A stretch of 64,000 bases of DNA from Fuscovulum sp. (GTDB taxonomy: Bacteria > Pseudomonadota > Alphaproteobacteria > Rhodobacterales > Rhodobacteraceae): assembly GCA_035192965.1 (NCBI GenBank), contig CP136571.1, positions 516,501-580,500 of the forward strand. Direction: 5' to 3'. Each line of letters starts with the position of its first letter. Position 1 is the stretch's first letter. The notes under the pieces are model-generated. The model saw nothing but the letters and a program-made list of their open reading frames with translations, searched no databases and was not told the DNA's origin. A program made the position numbers and the translations under genes. This document shows positions 53,723 to 62,225 of the stretch, in pieces.

Positions 53723-54105
53723 GGCGTCCTCGTTGCAAATACGAAACGGTCCAGCATGAAGAAGACCGGGAGGATCAGCACAACTGCCGATAAGATTGCT
53801 GCGAGCAGAGGAGGTATGGAAAGCCCGTCCACCAGAAACATCACGAACATCATGTGAAGTACGTAGATCAAGGCATAAACGAAAATGTAGCGTGCGAAAG
53901 ATTGGAAAACGGGCGCAGAACTTTCCCATGACCAGAGGCGGTTCTGTACATAGCCCCAAACCATGCCTAGCACATAAATCATCGTGACGGCGATGCGGTA
54001 GTCGAGTCCAGTCCGCAAGAGCAGCTCCAATAGCCCAAATAGAGCAGCATTCACCAGCACTCCGGTGATGATGAACTTGCGCCCAGCGGAAGCAATGTGT
54101 TTCAT
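53719..54105 (-). CDS. GtrA-family membrane protein (polyprenyl-sugar flippase-like)
   Basis: 128 residues with four hydrophobic helices and the typical start FIITGVLVNAALFGLLELLLRTGLDYRIA, VWGYVQNRLWSWE, and end PVFFMLDRFVFA. GtrA proteins flip polyprenyl-phosphate sugars across the inner membrane, working with a GtrB-type synthase (here probably the gene at 56452). The ATG shares a base with the upstream phosphoesterase stop. Confidence 0.88.
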   Translation of the reverse strand: MKHIASAGRKFIITGVLVNAALFGLLELLLRTGLDYRIAVTMIYVLGMVWGYVQNRLWSWESSAPVFQSFARYIFVYALIYVLHMMFVMFLVDGLSIPPLLAAILSAVVLILPVFFMLDRFVFATRTP

Positions 54106-54788
54106 TAAAGGGGAGCCTTGTCTATTTTGCCGCCGATCCGGCTGCCAGACCGAAGGTTCTCATAAAAGTATTCGGGAAACCCAGCAGCCTGCATCGACCT
54201 TTCGGTGCGGCCAATGTCGTAGGGCACCCGAAAAAGACTGAAGTCTGTTCCGTTCCAAGTTGCAAACGCTGCACGCGGATCGCCATCACGGGGTTGGCCA
54301 ACTGCGCCTGGGTTGCAGTAGACCGCCGACGTGCCAGTCCACAAGTATTGTACATGTGTGTGGCCAGACGCGAAGGCACAGCCCTCGACCGTCAAGAAGT
54401 ATTCATTTGACGGAACCATGTACTCATCGGACCAATCATTCCAGCCGGCATGCACCATATTCAACCCGTCTGACTGAACTCTGTTTGGCAAAGAGCGAAG
54501 CCATTCCAGAGTATCCGACCGCATCGTCCGCCGCTGGTGATCAAGGCATCGATTTGCGCTATCTGACCGTGGGCACATTGTGCCGTTTGCGATGTAATAG
54601 TCGTGATTTCCCATCAAGGTTTCAACGTTGCGGTTTCGCAAGATATCTGCGCAGGCATCCAGATCAGGATAATATCCAGCGACATCACCAAGGCAAACGA
54701 TCCGACGGATGCCGATTCTATCAATCCGTTCAATAACGGCCTGAAGTGCCGAAAGATTACCGTGAATGTCAGAAATAATCGCAATCAT
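54105..54788 (-). CDS. Calcineurin-like metallophosphoesterase
   Basis: About 227 residues with the family metal-ligand blocks in order: ISDIHGNLSALQAVI (DxH), LGDVAGYYPD (GD), METLMGNHDYY (GNHD), and ASGHTHVQYLW (GHTH). The ATG at 54788 is preferred; a TTG further upstream overlaps the ATP-grasp gene. Substrate unknown. Position between ATP-grasp and GtrA genes suggests a phosphorylated sugar or carrier intermediate. Confidence 0.87.
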   Translation of the reverse strand: MIAIISDIHGNLSALQAVIERIDRIGIRRIVCLGDVAGYYPDLDACADILRNRNVETLMGNHDYYIANGTMCPRSDSANRCLDHQRRTMRSDTLEWLRSLPNRVQSDGLNMVHAGWNDWSDEYMVPSNEYFLTVEGCAFASGHTHVQYLWTGTSAVYCNPGAVGQPRDGDPRAAFATWNGTDFSLFRVPYDIGRTERSMQAAGFPEYFYENLRSGSRIGGKIDKAPL

Positions 54789-54789
54789 C

Positions 54790-55743
54790 TTAGTGTGCAA
54801 CGAATTCGGTTAGATATCTTACTGCAGTCCCGTTCCGCAACTCAGGTTGATGGATTGCTCTGCCGTGCAAATAGTGATCGACACACATTGCAGCCTCATT
54901 GAAACCAAAGGCAGCGCGAATAGATGTAGCGGAAGAAATTCGCGGATTTATCTCTAGAAGCATGGGCATCCCCTCGCAGATCCGATACTGAAAATTGGTT
55001 GGCCCCTCAGCGCCGAGTTTTTCACTAATCCGCTTCATTGACGGAAGAAATGGATCAACAGAAGTGGTTTCGGCCCAAGCTGTAGCACCTTCGGGCGAAA
55101 GCAACCGCCGCAGCGCAATGACAGCGCGGATCTCACCCTGCACGCAAAAGGCGGAAACTGTGTATTCTTGCGACTCGTCTCCGATAATGCGTTGCGCAAG
55201 ATACTTTTTGCCAACTTCATCTGCGTGGGGCAGGAATTCCGCTTTGCTATGTACCCGAATGATGCCCTTTCCAGCGTAGCCGTCCCGCGGCTTCAGCAGG
55301 AACGGTGTGCCTAGGTCAGCCACGAGTCGCGAGTAAGACATTTCGAGAGACGAGGGAATGCGCACGGGATCCCCTGAATCTGCCAGGAATTTGTCAAAGG
55401 CAATCTTGTCCATGCAGAGACGGACAAACTCGGGCCGATTCAGGCTAAGAAGCGTCGGGGGCTCTTTCGGGGTGCCAGCGACTGAGGCGAGCCAGGCTAC
55501 ATCCTGTTCAATGCCCGGAATGACGAGGTCGATTCCTTCCTTCTTGATAAGATTGGACAACCAGTCTGGATAGCTGGGATCACGCGTCAGCGGCGCTTGA
55601 TGAAAAACGTCTGCAAAATGTTGGCCGGCCGCATGAACATAGATGTCAGACGCAACTGTACGGATCTGCATAATCCCCTGCAGACAGCGCAAGATGCCAT
55701 AGCCGATCACTGCCCCGGTGCCCGTGACCAGAACGGTTGTCAT
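54790..55743 (-). CDS. ATP-grasp-fold ligase, substrate unknown
   Basis: About 317 residues. N-terminal Rossmann-like VLVTGTGAVIGYGILRCLQ; ATP-grasp core with PFLLKPRDGYAGKGIIRV, YLAQRIIGDESQEYTVSAF and the metal-binding end MLLEINPRISSATSIRAAFG. It resembles the carbamoyl-phosphate-synthase-like ATP-grasp proteins often found in polysaccharide and nucleotide-sugar clusters. It would join a carboxylate to an amine or thiol. Start ATG overlaps the upstream methyltransferase stop. Confidence 0.85.
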   Translation of the reverse strand: MTTVLVTGTGAVIGYGILRCLQGIMQIRTVASDIYVHAAGQHFADVFHQAPLTRDPSYPDWLSNLIKKEGIDLVIPGIEQDVAWLASVAGTPKEPPTLLSLNRPEFVRLCMDKIAFDKFLADSGDPVRIPSSLEMSYSRLVADLGTPFLLKPRDGYAGKGIIRVHSKAEFLPHADEVGKKYLAQRIIGDESQEYTVSAFCVQGEIRAVIALRRLLSPEGATAWAETTSVDPFLPSMKRISEKLGAEGPTNFQYRICEGMPMLLEINPRISSATSIRAAFGFNEAAMCVDHYLHGRAIHQPELRNGTAVRYLTEFVAH

Positions 55744-56462
55744 GTCGCTGTTGCCTCGAATAACAGGGCCGCCGACAATTCGGGATATCCGAGCCCAACC
55801 TCGCACATTGCGTTAAGCACATCTGGCCCAAGATCCAGAGACGATAGCTGCCCAGTCGTGAATGGTTTCAGAAAGATGCCTTCGCGTCGCGTGACGCAAT
55901 ACCCGCAATCTGTGAGAAGCTGATCAAGCGTCGCTACTGTGTAAGTGCGCAGATGGCCAAGCGCGAGGTCGCCGTCGCCTAAAGCCATCATGTCAGGCAA
56001 TAGGCCAGCGGCGTGGCCTAAGCGGCGATGCAAAGACTCTGCATTCGGCACTGCCACAGCAATTTTTCCGCCAGGCCCGAGGAACCGCAGAAAGCGTTTT
56101 AGGATCAATTCCGGATCATCTACGTGTTCCAGGACGAAACCCATGACGATCAGGTCGAACAGACCTTCTGGTTCGAAGGTTTCGAAATATCCCTCATGAA
56201 CCAAGGCGCATGAACTGGGATAGCTTTTCCGAAACTGGGAGATCATAGCAGGCGAGCCGTCGACAACCTCGTAGTGGTCAAAGTGCAGTGAGAAGCGTTC
56301 GCAAGTGAAGCCATGTCCTATGCCTAATTCCAGAACACGCGAGTTTGCAGGATGCGCTTGGACAAGGCGCTGAGGGTACCAGTTGAGGACGATCGCATTA
56401 TCAAAAGCATAGGCGAAATCCTCACCGTAGGCGCCGAGAAACTGATCAAGGTTAGATTTCAT
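55740..56462 (-). CDS. Class I SAM-dependent methyltransferase
   Basis: 240 residues. Motif I NSRVLELGIGHGFTCERFSLHF, then DLIVMGFVLEHVDDPELILKRFLRFLGPGGKIAVAVPN, typical of UbiE/Tam-like sugar or lipid methyltransferases. Its start overlaps the downstream end of the GT2 gene by 11 bp. Target unknown. Confidence 0.86.
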   Translation of the reverse strand: MKSNLDQFLGAYGEDFAYAFDNAIVLNWYPQRLVQAHPANSRVLELGIGHGFTCERFSLHFDHYEVVDGSPAMISQFRKSYPSSCALVHEGYFETFEPEGLFDLIVMGFVLEHVDDPELILKRFLRFLGPGGKIAVAVPNAESLHRRLGHAAGLLPDMMALGDGDLALGHLRTYTVATLDQLLTDCGYCVTRREGIFLKPFTTGQLSSLDLGPDVLNAMCEVGLGYPELSAALLFEATAT

Positions 56463-57417
56463 TTTTTTTCCCCCGCACGACCGACCGGATGATAAATCTC
56501 GGGCGGGCCTTCACCTCTTGGAAAAGTTTAGACACGTACAAGCCTACAACTCCGATACCAAGCAAGAGTAAACCTCCCAAAAACCAAATTGAAAACATTA
56601 TTGCGGTGAAGCCTGACAATATCTCGTTCGGCCAGATTAACCTAACAGAGACAAGCCAAGCACCATAAAGCATCGAGCCAATCCAGATTGCCAGACCAAG
56701 AAAGAAGAAGGAGACCAGCGGAGATGCGGTGAATGAGGTCAACGAGTCGATGGTTTGACGCAATTTTCGCGTTAAATTGTAGGTTGAACTGGTCCCGGCG
56801 CGTCGAGGCGTTTTAACCAGTTCAAGCGCTTTCTGGCTAAAACCCACCCATGGGAAAAGAGCGCCAAGGTAAATCACCTTGTCCCCCACGGATAGCAAAG
56901 CGTCGCGGTAGCGCTTTGAAAAGATCCGGCACGTCATCTGGTTCGCTGGGATTGTGACCGTTGAACTGGCGTTCAGAACCCACCAAAAGGCGCTTCCTGC
57001 GAAATTGCCCATGGCAGAGCCGATCCGTTGCTTCTGAATCCCAAAGACCACATCATGCCCTTCGGTCTGAGCTATATTCCAGAAGTCAGCCAGCCATTCA
57101 GGCTGCTCTTCCAAGTCGATGTCAGTCAGATAAATCCAGTTTCCTTCAGCATTCTCTAGACCTGCAAGAATCGCGGCGTGATGCCCGAAATTGCGCGATA
57201 GGTCGACGACGACGACAGCGGGGTTTTGATTGGCTACTGCCTTGGCCCGATCCAGTGAAGCGTCAGGTGAACCGTCATTGACCAGAATGATTTCAAAATC
57301 AGGGGTGATCGCGGCGGCAGAACGGCTGATGCGGTCGCAGAACTCTTCGATGAAGGCTTCCGACCGATACATCGTTGCGACGATGGAAAGTGCAGGGTGG
57401 GACGGCTGAATTGTCAT
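56452..57417 (-). CDS. GtrB/ArnC-type glycosyltransferase family 2
   Basis: About 321 residues. N-terminal GT2 domain with SIVATMYRSEAFIEEFCDRI, FEIILVNDGSPDASLD, RNFGHHAAILAGLENAEG and DIDLEEQPEW (DxD-like). Two C-terminal transmembrane helices (FFFLGLAIWIGSMLYGAWLV and WFLGGLLLLGIGVVGLYVSKL) end in KARPRFIIR. This is the shape of polyprenyl-phosphate glycosyltransferases (GtrB, ArnC, DPM1-like), which load a sugar on undecaprenyl phosphate. The ATG at 57417 is two bases from the WbqC gene stop. Confidence 0.9.
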   Translation of the reverse strand: MTIQPSHPALSIVATMYRSEAFIEEFCDRISRSAAAITPDFEIILVNDGSPDASLDRAKAVANQNPAVVVVDLSRNFGHHAAILAGLENAEGNWIYLTDIDLEEQPEWLADFWNIAQTEGHDVVFGIQKQRIGSAMGNFAGSAFWWVLNASSTVTIPANQMTCRIFSKRYRDALLSVGDKVIYLGALFPWVGFSQKALELVKTPRRAGTSSTYNLTRKLRQTIDSLTSFTASPLVSFFFLGLAIWIGSMLYGAWLVSVRLIWPNEILSGFTAIMFSIWFLGGLLLLGIGVVGLYVSKLFQEVKARPRFIIRSVVRGKKNEI

Positions 57418-57418
57418 C

Positions 57419-58099
57419 TCAGAACACCTTATCGTGCGGCAGATGAGCCAGGCAATCGAGGATTGATATGCCGGCCTCGTAACCGCCATCCATTTGCCGA
57501 TAGGCGGGGTAGGCGGGATAGGCCATCCATTCTACCGCTATCCCTGCGGCCAAGAACTGTGTCTCGTCGAGATAGGATCGTGCTGATGGGCCTGACAGAT
57601 AGCGTGTTGCACCAAGCGATTGGCAAATCGACACCAACCGCCCGGTCCTGTCGCCCTTTTGCGGCAGGTCGGCAGCATCGTGAAGGCGCGTGGCGATCCC
57701 AAGTAGTTGCATCAGTTGCGCCACCAGATACTGGTTGATTGCGCTGAGTCTGTGCATTTCGGCAGCAGCGGCGAACCAGTCGTCCAGACGCGGTTTCAAT
57801 TGCGACCGAAAGCAAGGTGCACTGCCAAGCGCTGACTGAAGGGTCTTCAGATGCCGAGACGGCCAGCGTGGATCAGAGACGCTAACCGTTTCAATGGTTT
57901 GCCCAAACTGTCCGGATGTCGCCACCGGAACCGTAAGCCAGACTGGCCCGGTCTGCGTGACGATCCTATTGCGGTTACGCCAATCGTTCTTGGTGAATTG
58001 AACCGTGTCGTAGAAGACAAAGTCGTCTGCCCTGCGAATGAGGTCAAAATAGCCCCGCCATGGCACGTAATTGGATTGTAGGACCACCACCGTTGTCAC
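57419..58099 (-). CDS. WbqC-family protein
   Basis: 226 residues. VVLQSNYVPWRGYFDLIRRADDFVFYDTVQFTKNDWRNRNRI is the unmistakable N terminus of WbqC-family proteins, found in O-antigen and other glycan clusters. Biochemical role is not established to my knowledge. It overlaps the upstream methyltransferase gene by four bases. Confidence 0.9.
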   Translation of the reverse strand: MTTVVVLQSNYVPWRGYFDLIRRADDFVFYDTVQFTKNDWRNRNRIVTQTGPVWLTVPVATSGQFGQTIETVSVSDPRWPSRHLKTLQSALGSAPCFRSQLKPRLDDWFAAAAEMHRLSAINQYLVAQLMQLLGIATRLHDAADLPQKGDRTGRLVSICQSLGATRYLSGPSARSYLDETQFLAAGIAVEWMAYPAYPAYRQMDGGYEAGISILDCLAHLPHDKVF

Positions 58100-58722
58100 G
58101 GCATGATGCCCCTGATGAGGATGTGAGAGTAAGGGACACGCATCAGGTTTGTTTTCACCTGCGTCTCTAGCGCCAGATGCTTTGGAAATAGTGAGCGATA
58201 TCCCTCTTCGCGCCGGATGTCCTTCCCGCTGTCAAGCCACTTCAGCAACCGTGCCACCGGGTTCTGATGATCATGGTAGACTGGTTCCAGTCCGATAAAG
58301 ACGCCGTTGGGACGCAGCAGCGCAGCAGATTGCGCCAGCACAGATTTTGCCACCGCGTCGTCTAGATGGTGAAGGATGCCAATTGCGACGACAGCATCAC
58401 AGGCCCCGATGGCCGCGATGACACCAGCATCTGCGAGATCACCGCAAAGAAAGGTTGTGTGCGGCGTGCCAAAACGGCTGTTTGCCGCCGCGATGTGCCG
58501 TTCGTTGCGATCAACGCCGACATAGCTGCCTGCATGCTGTAGGTTGGTTGACCACAATCCTGGACCGCAGCCAATTTCAACCACTCGCTTGTTCTCAAGC
58601 CCTGAAAAAAGCTCATGCGCGATACGTTCTTTGGCTTGCGGCCCAGCAAGCCCTGACTGGATGCGAGTATAGAGGGCTGGGACAGTTACGATCCAATGAA
58701 GCCCTTTCGTACGTTCAGCCAT
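58096..58722 (-). CDS. Class I SAM-dependent methyltransferase
   Basis: 208 residues. Motif I RVVEIGCGPGLWSTNLQHAGSYVGVDR, then GACDAVVAIGILHHLDDAVA and LLRPNGVFIGLEPVYHD. First gene of the minus-strand glycan operon; the promoter should lie in the 108 bp to the aldehyde dehydrogenase gene. Target unknown. Confidence 0.86.
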   Translation of the reverse strand: MAERTKGLHWIVTVPALYTRIQSGLAGPQAKERIAHELFSGLENKRVVEIGCGPGLWSTNLQHAGSYVGVDRNERHIAAANSRFGTPHTTFLCGDLADAGVIAAIGACDAVVAIGILHHLDDAVAKSVLAQSAALLRPNGVFIGLEPVYHDHQNPVARLLKWLDSGKDIRREEGYRSLFPKHLALETQVKTNLMRVPYSHILIRGIMP

Positions 58723-58830
58723 ACTTCACACCACTTTTCCCCATCAGGCTTGCCTTAGCCCATGGCACGTACTGACGAAAGCATTTGGTTCTGTGAAAGG
58801 TGGTAGAGAGCGGAAATCAACAGGTGGGAT

Positions 58831-60276
58831 TCAATCAGCCCCGCTGTCCCACCCGGAGATCGCCTTCACCTCCAGAAACTCCTCAATCCCCCAGACGCCG
58901 CCCTCGCGCGCGCGGCCGGACGCTTTGACGCCGCCAAAGGGCGATCCTGCGGCGCGGGATTTGCCGTTCATCTCGATCATCCCGGCGCGGAGTTGGCGGG
59001 CGAGGCGGTTGCGGCGGGGGCCATCCTGGGACTGAACATAGTTGGTCAGCCCATAGGGGGTGTCGTTGGCGATCTGCACGGCCTCGGCTTCGGTATCGAA
59101 GGGAATGATCGACAGGACGGGGCCGAAGATTTCCTCTTTCTCGATCGTCATGCCGGGTTTGACATCGGCAAAGACGGTGGGGCGGACGAAATAGCCTTTG
59201 TTCATGCCCTCAGGCAGGCCAAGACCGCCGGAGACAAGGCGCGCGCCTTCCTCGATCCCTTTCTGGATGTAGCCCTGAATCTGATCCCATTGGCGTTTGT
59301 TGACCACCGGGCCGATGTGGCGGCCGGGTTCATGGGCCGAGGCGACCTTTGTGGCATCGGCCACCTGCTTGGCGATTTCCACCGCGCGGTCATAGACGGG
59401 GCGTTCCACCAGCATCCGCGTCGGTGCGTTGCAGGATTGGCCGGAATTGTTGAAGCAATGCCGCACGCCGCGTTCAACGGCGCGGTCATCGGCATCGGCG
59501 AAGATCAGATTTGCCCCCTTGCCGCCCAGTTCCAGCGTGACGCGTTTCAGCGTTTCCGCCGCGGCCTTGCTGATGGCCTTTCCGGCGCGGGTAGAGCCGG
59601 TGAAGGAGATCATTTCCACATCCGGGTGGGTGGACAGGCGGCTGCCCACGCCCATGCCATCACCGTTCACAAGGTTGAACACGCCTGCCGGAACGCCCGC
59701 ATCATGGACAAACTCGGCGAAAAGGAGGGAGGAGAGCGGCGATTCCTCGGACGGTTTCAGAACGCAGGTGCAGCCTGCCAGAAGGGCGGGGATCACCTTC
59801 AGCGTGACCTGATTCATCGGCCAGTTCCATGGGGTAATCAGACCAACCACACCGATGGGTTCCAGCGCGATCCGGTCATTCGGGGCATGAGGGCCAAGCG
59901 GGCGGACCCATTCGATATGGTCGAAGGCGGTCAGGAAATTCTTCAGATGCCAAGGCAAGCAGGGCGCCTGATCGCTGCGCGACATGTCGATGGGCGCGCC
60001 CATTTCCAGACTGATGGCCTGCGCCATTTCTTCGGCCCGCGCTTCATACTGGGCGAGGATCGCCTCGACATAGGCTTTGCGGGTGGCAGGGGGTGTGGCG
60101 GCCCAGGCCGGAAAGGCGGCTTTGGCAGCGGCGACGGCCGCATCGGTATCTGCGGCAGACCCCAGCGAGATGATGGCGCAGGTGTCTTCGGTCGACGGGT
60201 CGATCACGGCGTGATCGTTCGGCGCAAGCGGGGCGGTCCAGCGACCGTTGATATAGAAATCGCGCTTGATGAGCAT
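58831..60276 (-). CDS. NAD(P)+-dependent aldehyde dehydrogenase
   Basis: 481 residues. Catalytic landmarks: FTGSTRAGKAIS, the Glu in LELGGKGANLIF, the Cys in NNSGQSCNAPTR, and EEIFGPVLSIIPFDTE. The ATG at 60276 has GGAGG upstream; an earlier in-frame ATG at 60306 is possible. Oxidises an aldehyde to the carboxylic acid; substrate not predictable. The GC-rich composition is back to the genome norm here, so the island probably ends before this gene. Confidence 0.9.
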   Translation of the reverse strand: MLIKRDFYINGRWTAPLAPNDHAVIDPSTEDTCAIISLGSAADTDAAVAAAKAAFPAWAATPPATRKAYVEAILAQYEARAEEMAQAISLEMGAPIDMSRSDQAPCLPWHLKNFLTAFDHIEWVRPLGPHAPNDRIALEPIGVVGLITPWNWPMNQVTLKVIPALLAGCTCVLKPSEESPLSSLLFAEFVHDAGVPAGVFNLVNGDGMGVGSRLSTHPDVEMISFTGSTRAGKAISKAAAETLKRVTLELGGKGANLIFADADDRAVERGVRHCFNNSGQSCNAPTRMLVERPVYDRAVEIAKQVADATKVASAHEPGRHIGPVVNKRQWDQIQGYIQKGIEEGARLVSGGLGLPEGMNKGYFVRPTVFADVKPGMTIEKEEIFGPVLSIIPFDTEAEAVQIANDTPYGLTNYVQSQDGPRRNRLARQLRAGMIEMNGKSRAAGSPFGGVKASGRAREGGVWGIEEFLEVKAISGWDSGAD

Positions 60277-60574
60277 GGGAGCCTCCGTTGGGCGGAATTT
60301 GATCATAACTTGTCAGGACGGGACGGCGCTGGCAAGCGCAGGACCGACAGGCGCTGTCGCGCTTGGCGGGTCTGGTGCGGTGGGAGAACGGTTTGCCGGG
60401 CTGCAAAAGCGGTGAAGGATGGTTGCGGCGATTGGCCGGAATAGGAAATTTCGTCTGTGTTCCGATGGGCTGAGCGATGAATTTCCTGAACTTCGGGCGA
60501 TATGGCCTTGGGGGGTGAAACCTTGTTCCAAAGCGCGTATGTATTGCCCCAACGACATCGACAGGAGTTTTCCC
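60277..60574. other. Divergent intergenic region (aldehyde dehydrogenase / peroxiredoxin)
   Basis: 298 bp without a gene, holding promoters for both sides. The inverted repeat AGGAAATT (60443-60450) and AATTTCCT (60480-60487), 29 bp apart, is the only structure noticed. It may be a regulator site, but the spacing is long for one dimer. Confidence 0.35.
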
Positions 60575-61234
60575 ATGTCCGTTCGCATCAACGACATCGC
60601 CCCCGACTTCACCGCCGACTCTACCGCTGGGACCATTCGGTTCCATGAGTGGCTGGGTGACAGCTATGGCATCATATTTTCCCATCCGCGCGATTTCACG
60701 CCCGTCTGCACCACGGAATTCGGTGCGGTGGCGCAGCTGGCCCCGGAATGGGCCAAGCGCAACACCAAGGTGCTGGGCGTGTCGGTCGATTCGGTTGGCG
60801 ATCACCAGAAGTGGAAGCGCGACATCGAGGCATTTGGCGGCGCCCCCGCCGATTTCCCGATCATCGACGATTCGTCGCTGAGCGTGGCCAAGGCCTATGA
60901 CATGCTGCCCGCCGATTATTACCTTCCCACCGAAGGCCGCACGCCGGCGCATTCGGCGACAGTGCGGACGGTCTATATCATCGGGCCGGACAAGAAGGTG
61001 CGGCTGACTATGACCTATCCGATGAGCGTGGGCCGCAACTTTGCCGAGATCCTGCGCGCGCTGGATGCGGTGCGCGCGACCGACGGTGTGCCATTGGCCG
61101 CGCCCGCCAACTGGGTGCCCGGACAGGATATGATCGTGGCGCTGGCGCTGAACGACGATCAGGCGCGCGAGCGGTTTGGGGAGCTGGACATCAAGCTTCC
61201 TTATCTGCGGTTTGCAAAGGTGGCGGTGAAGTAA
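60575..61234 (+). CDS. 1-Cys peroxiredoxin (Prx6 type)
   Basis: 219 residues. Peroxidatic Cys45 in SHPRDFTPVCTTEFG; the long C-terminal domain with NWVPGQDMIVALALNDDQA is typical of Prx6-class enzymes, which reduce hydroperoxides. No resolving Cys is apparent. AGGAG precedes the ATG at 60575. Confidence 0.93.
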   Translation: MSVRINDIAPDFTADSTAGTIRFHEWLGDSYGIIFSHPRDFTPVCTTEFGAVAQLAPEWAKRNTKVLGVSVDSVGDHQKWKRDIEAFGGAPADFPIIDDSSLSVAKAYDMLPADYYLPTEGRTPAHSATVRTVYIIGPDKKVRLTMTYPMSVGRNFAEILRALDAVRATDGVPLAAPANWVPGQDMIVALALNDDQARERFGELDIKLPYLRFAKVAVK

Positions 61235-61242
61235 CCGCCATC

Positions 61243-61286
61243 CCGAAGGCTCCCCCAGGCGGCACCGGTCGCGGAGGAGCTTTCGG
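61243..61286 (+). terminator. Imperfect hairpin after the peroxiredoxin gene
   Basis: CCGAAGGCTCC at 61243-61253 pairs with GGAGCTTTCGG at 61276-61286, with one G-U pair, around a 22-nt GC-rich loop. A T-poor stretch (CATCCCTTGGCTTTTCG) follows, so termination is plausible but not strong. Confidence 0.45.
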
Positions 61287-61348
61287 CATCCCTTGGCTTT
61301 TCGCCTCATTTGCGTTCAAAGGTTGGGGAGCAAGTTGAGGGGTTCACG

Positions 61349-62212
61349 ATGCAATCGGATTGGCGCAAGTTGACCGAAGCGGAAGCTGGCGTTGCTGCCC
61401 TTGGTCAACCGCCCTTTGGTACTTTTGCGCCAAACTTCATCCAACGTGCGATCATCCGGCTTGCCCGGGGATCCGTATTGAGGCGTGGCTTGTTCAGAAG
61501 CAAAGTCACGGGCCTGATCCTTGGTATTGGGCGGGGCAAGCTGGACATTCACTTCAGGGGTGCTGCCTTTCGGTTGAACGGAGAGCGCAACCTGATTGAA
61601 TACGGCCTTCTGCTTGTTCCTGAATACAACCGCGTTGACATCAACTTCCTGCTTGAGGATGCCCCCGAGGATGCGGTCTTCCTCGACCTTGGCTGCAACA
61701 TTGGCCTTTATTCACTGCCGCTTGCGGCAGCCCGGCCCAAAGGGCGCGTCGTTTCCATTGACGCCAACCCGAGGATGATGGCGCAGATCGCCTGGAATGC
61801 CGCTGCCGGCGCGCAGGCGAACCTGTCCTTTGTCCATGCGGCGGTGAGCGACCATGAAGGCACCGCCGACCTTGTGATCCGCAAGGATGATGTGGCCATC
61901 GTGGCCGTGCAGGAGAACACAGGCGGAAGCATGCCGCTGCGCACGTTGCAATCTCTTGTCGACGAGCTTGGCCTTGGGCGCATTCACGGATTGAAGATCG
62001 ACATCGAAGGCCATGAGGACCGTGCGCTTGTTCCGTTTCTGGACGGATGCTCCCCCGAGTTGCGGCCAGACCGGATCGTGATCGAAAAGGCCGGGGCAGA
62101 TGTGGATTATCCGGGCTGCACGTCCGCGTTCCAACGGCATGGCTATGTTCTGGTGGCACGGACGCGCAACAATTCCCTGTACCGGCGCGCGATCACCGTG
62201 GGCATGGGTTGA
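61349..62212 (+). CDS. FkbM-family methyltransferase
   Basis: About 287 residues. VFLDLGCNIGLYSLPLAAARPKGRVVSIDANPRMMAQIAWNA is the SAM motif; GLKIDIEGHEDRALVPFL and RPDRIVIEKAGAD are FkbM hallmarks. GAGGGG precedes the ATG at 61349. FkbM enzymes O-methylate sugars and polyketides; next to a GT2 and a pseudaminate synthase gene a glycan target is likely. Confidence 0.87.
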   Translation: MQSDWRKLTEAEAGVAALGQPPFGTFAPNFIQRAIIRLARGSVLRRGLFRSKVTGLILGIGRGKLDIHFRGAAFRLNGERNLIEYGLLLVPEYNRVDINFLLEDAPEDAVFLDLGCNIGLYSLPLAAARPKGRVVSIDANPRMMAQIAWNAAAGAQANLSFVHAAVSDHEGTADLVIRKDDVAIVAVQENTGGSMPLRTLQSLVDELGLGRIHGLKIDIEGHEDRALVPFLDGCSPELRPDRIVIEKAGADVDYPGCTSAFQRHGYVLVARTRNNSLYRRAITVGMG

Positions 62213-62225
62213 GGTGGTCACGGCG

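Noticed and set aside
58993..60444. 483-codon open frame on the plus strand opposite the aldehyde dehydrogenase
   Set aside because: Shadow frame; the minus-strand product has all catalytic motifs of an aldehyde dehydrogenase while this one is low-complexity.
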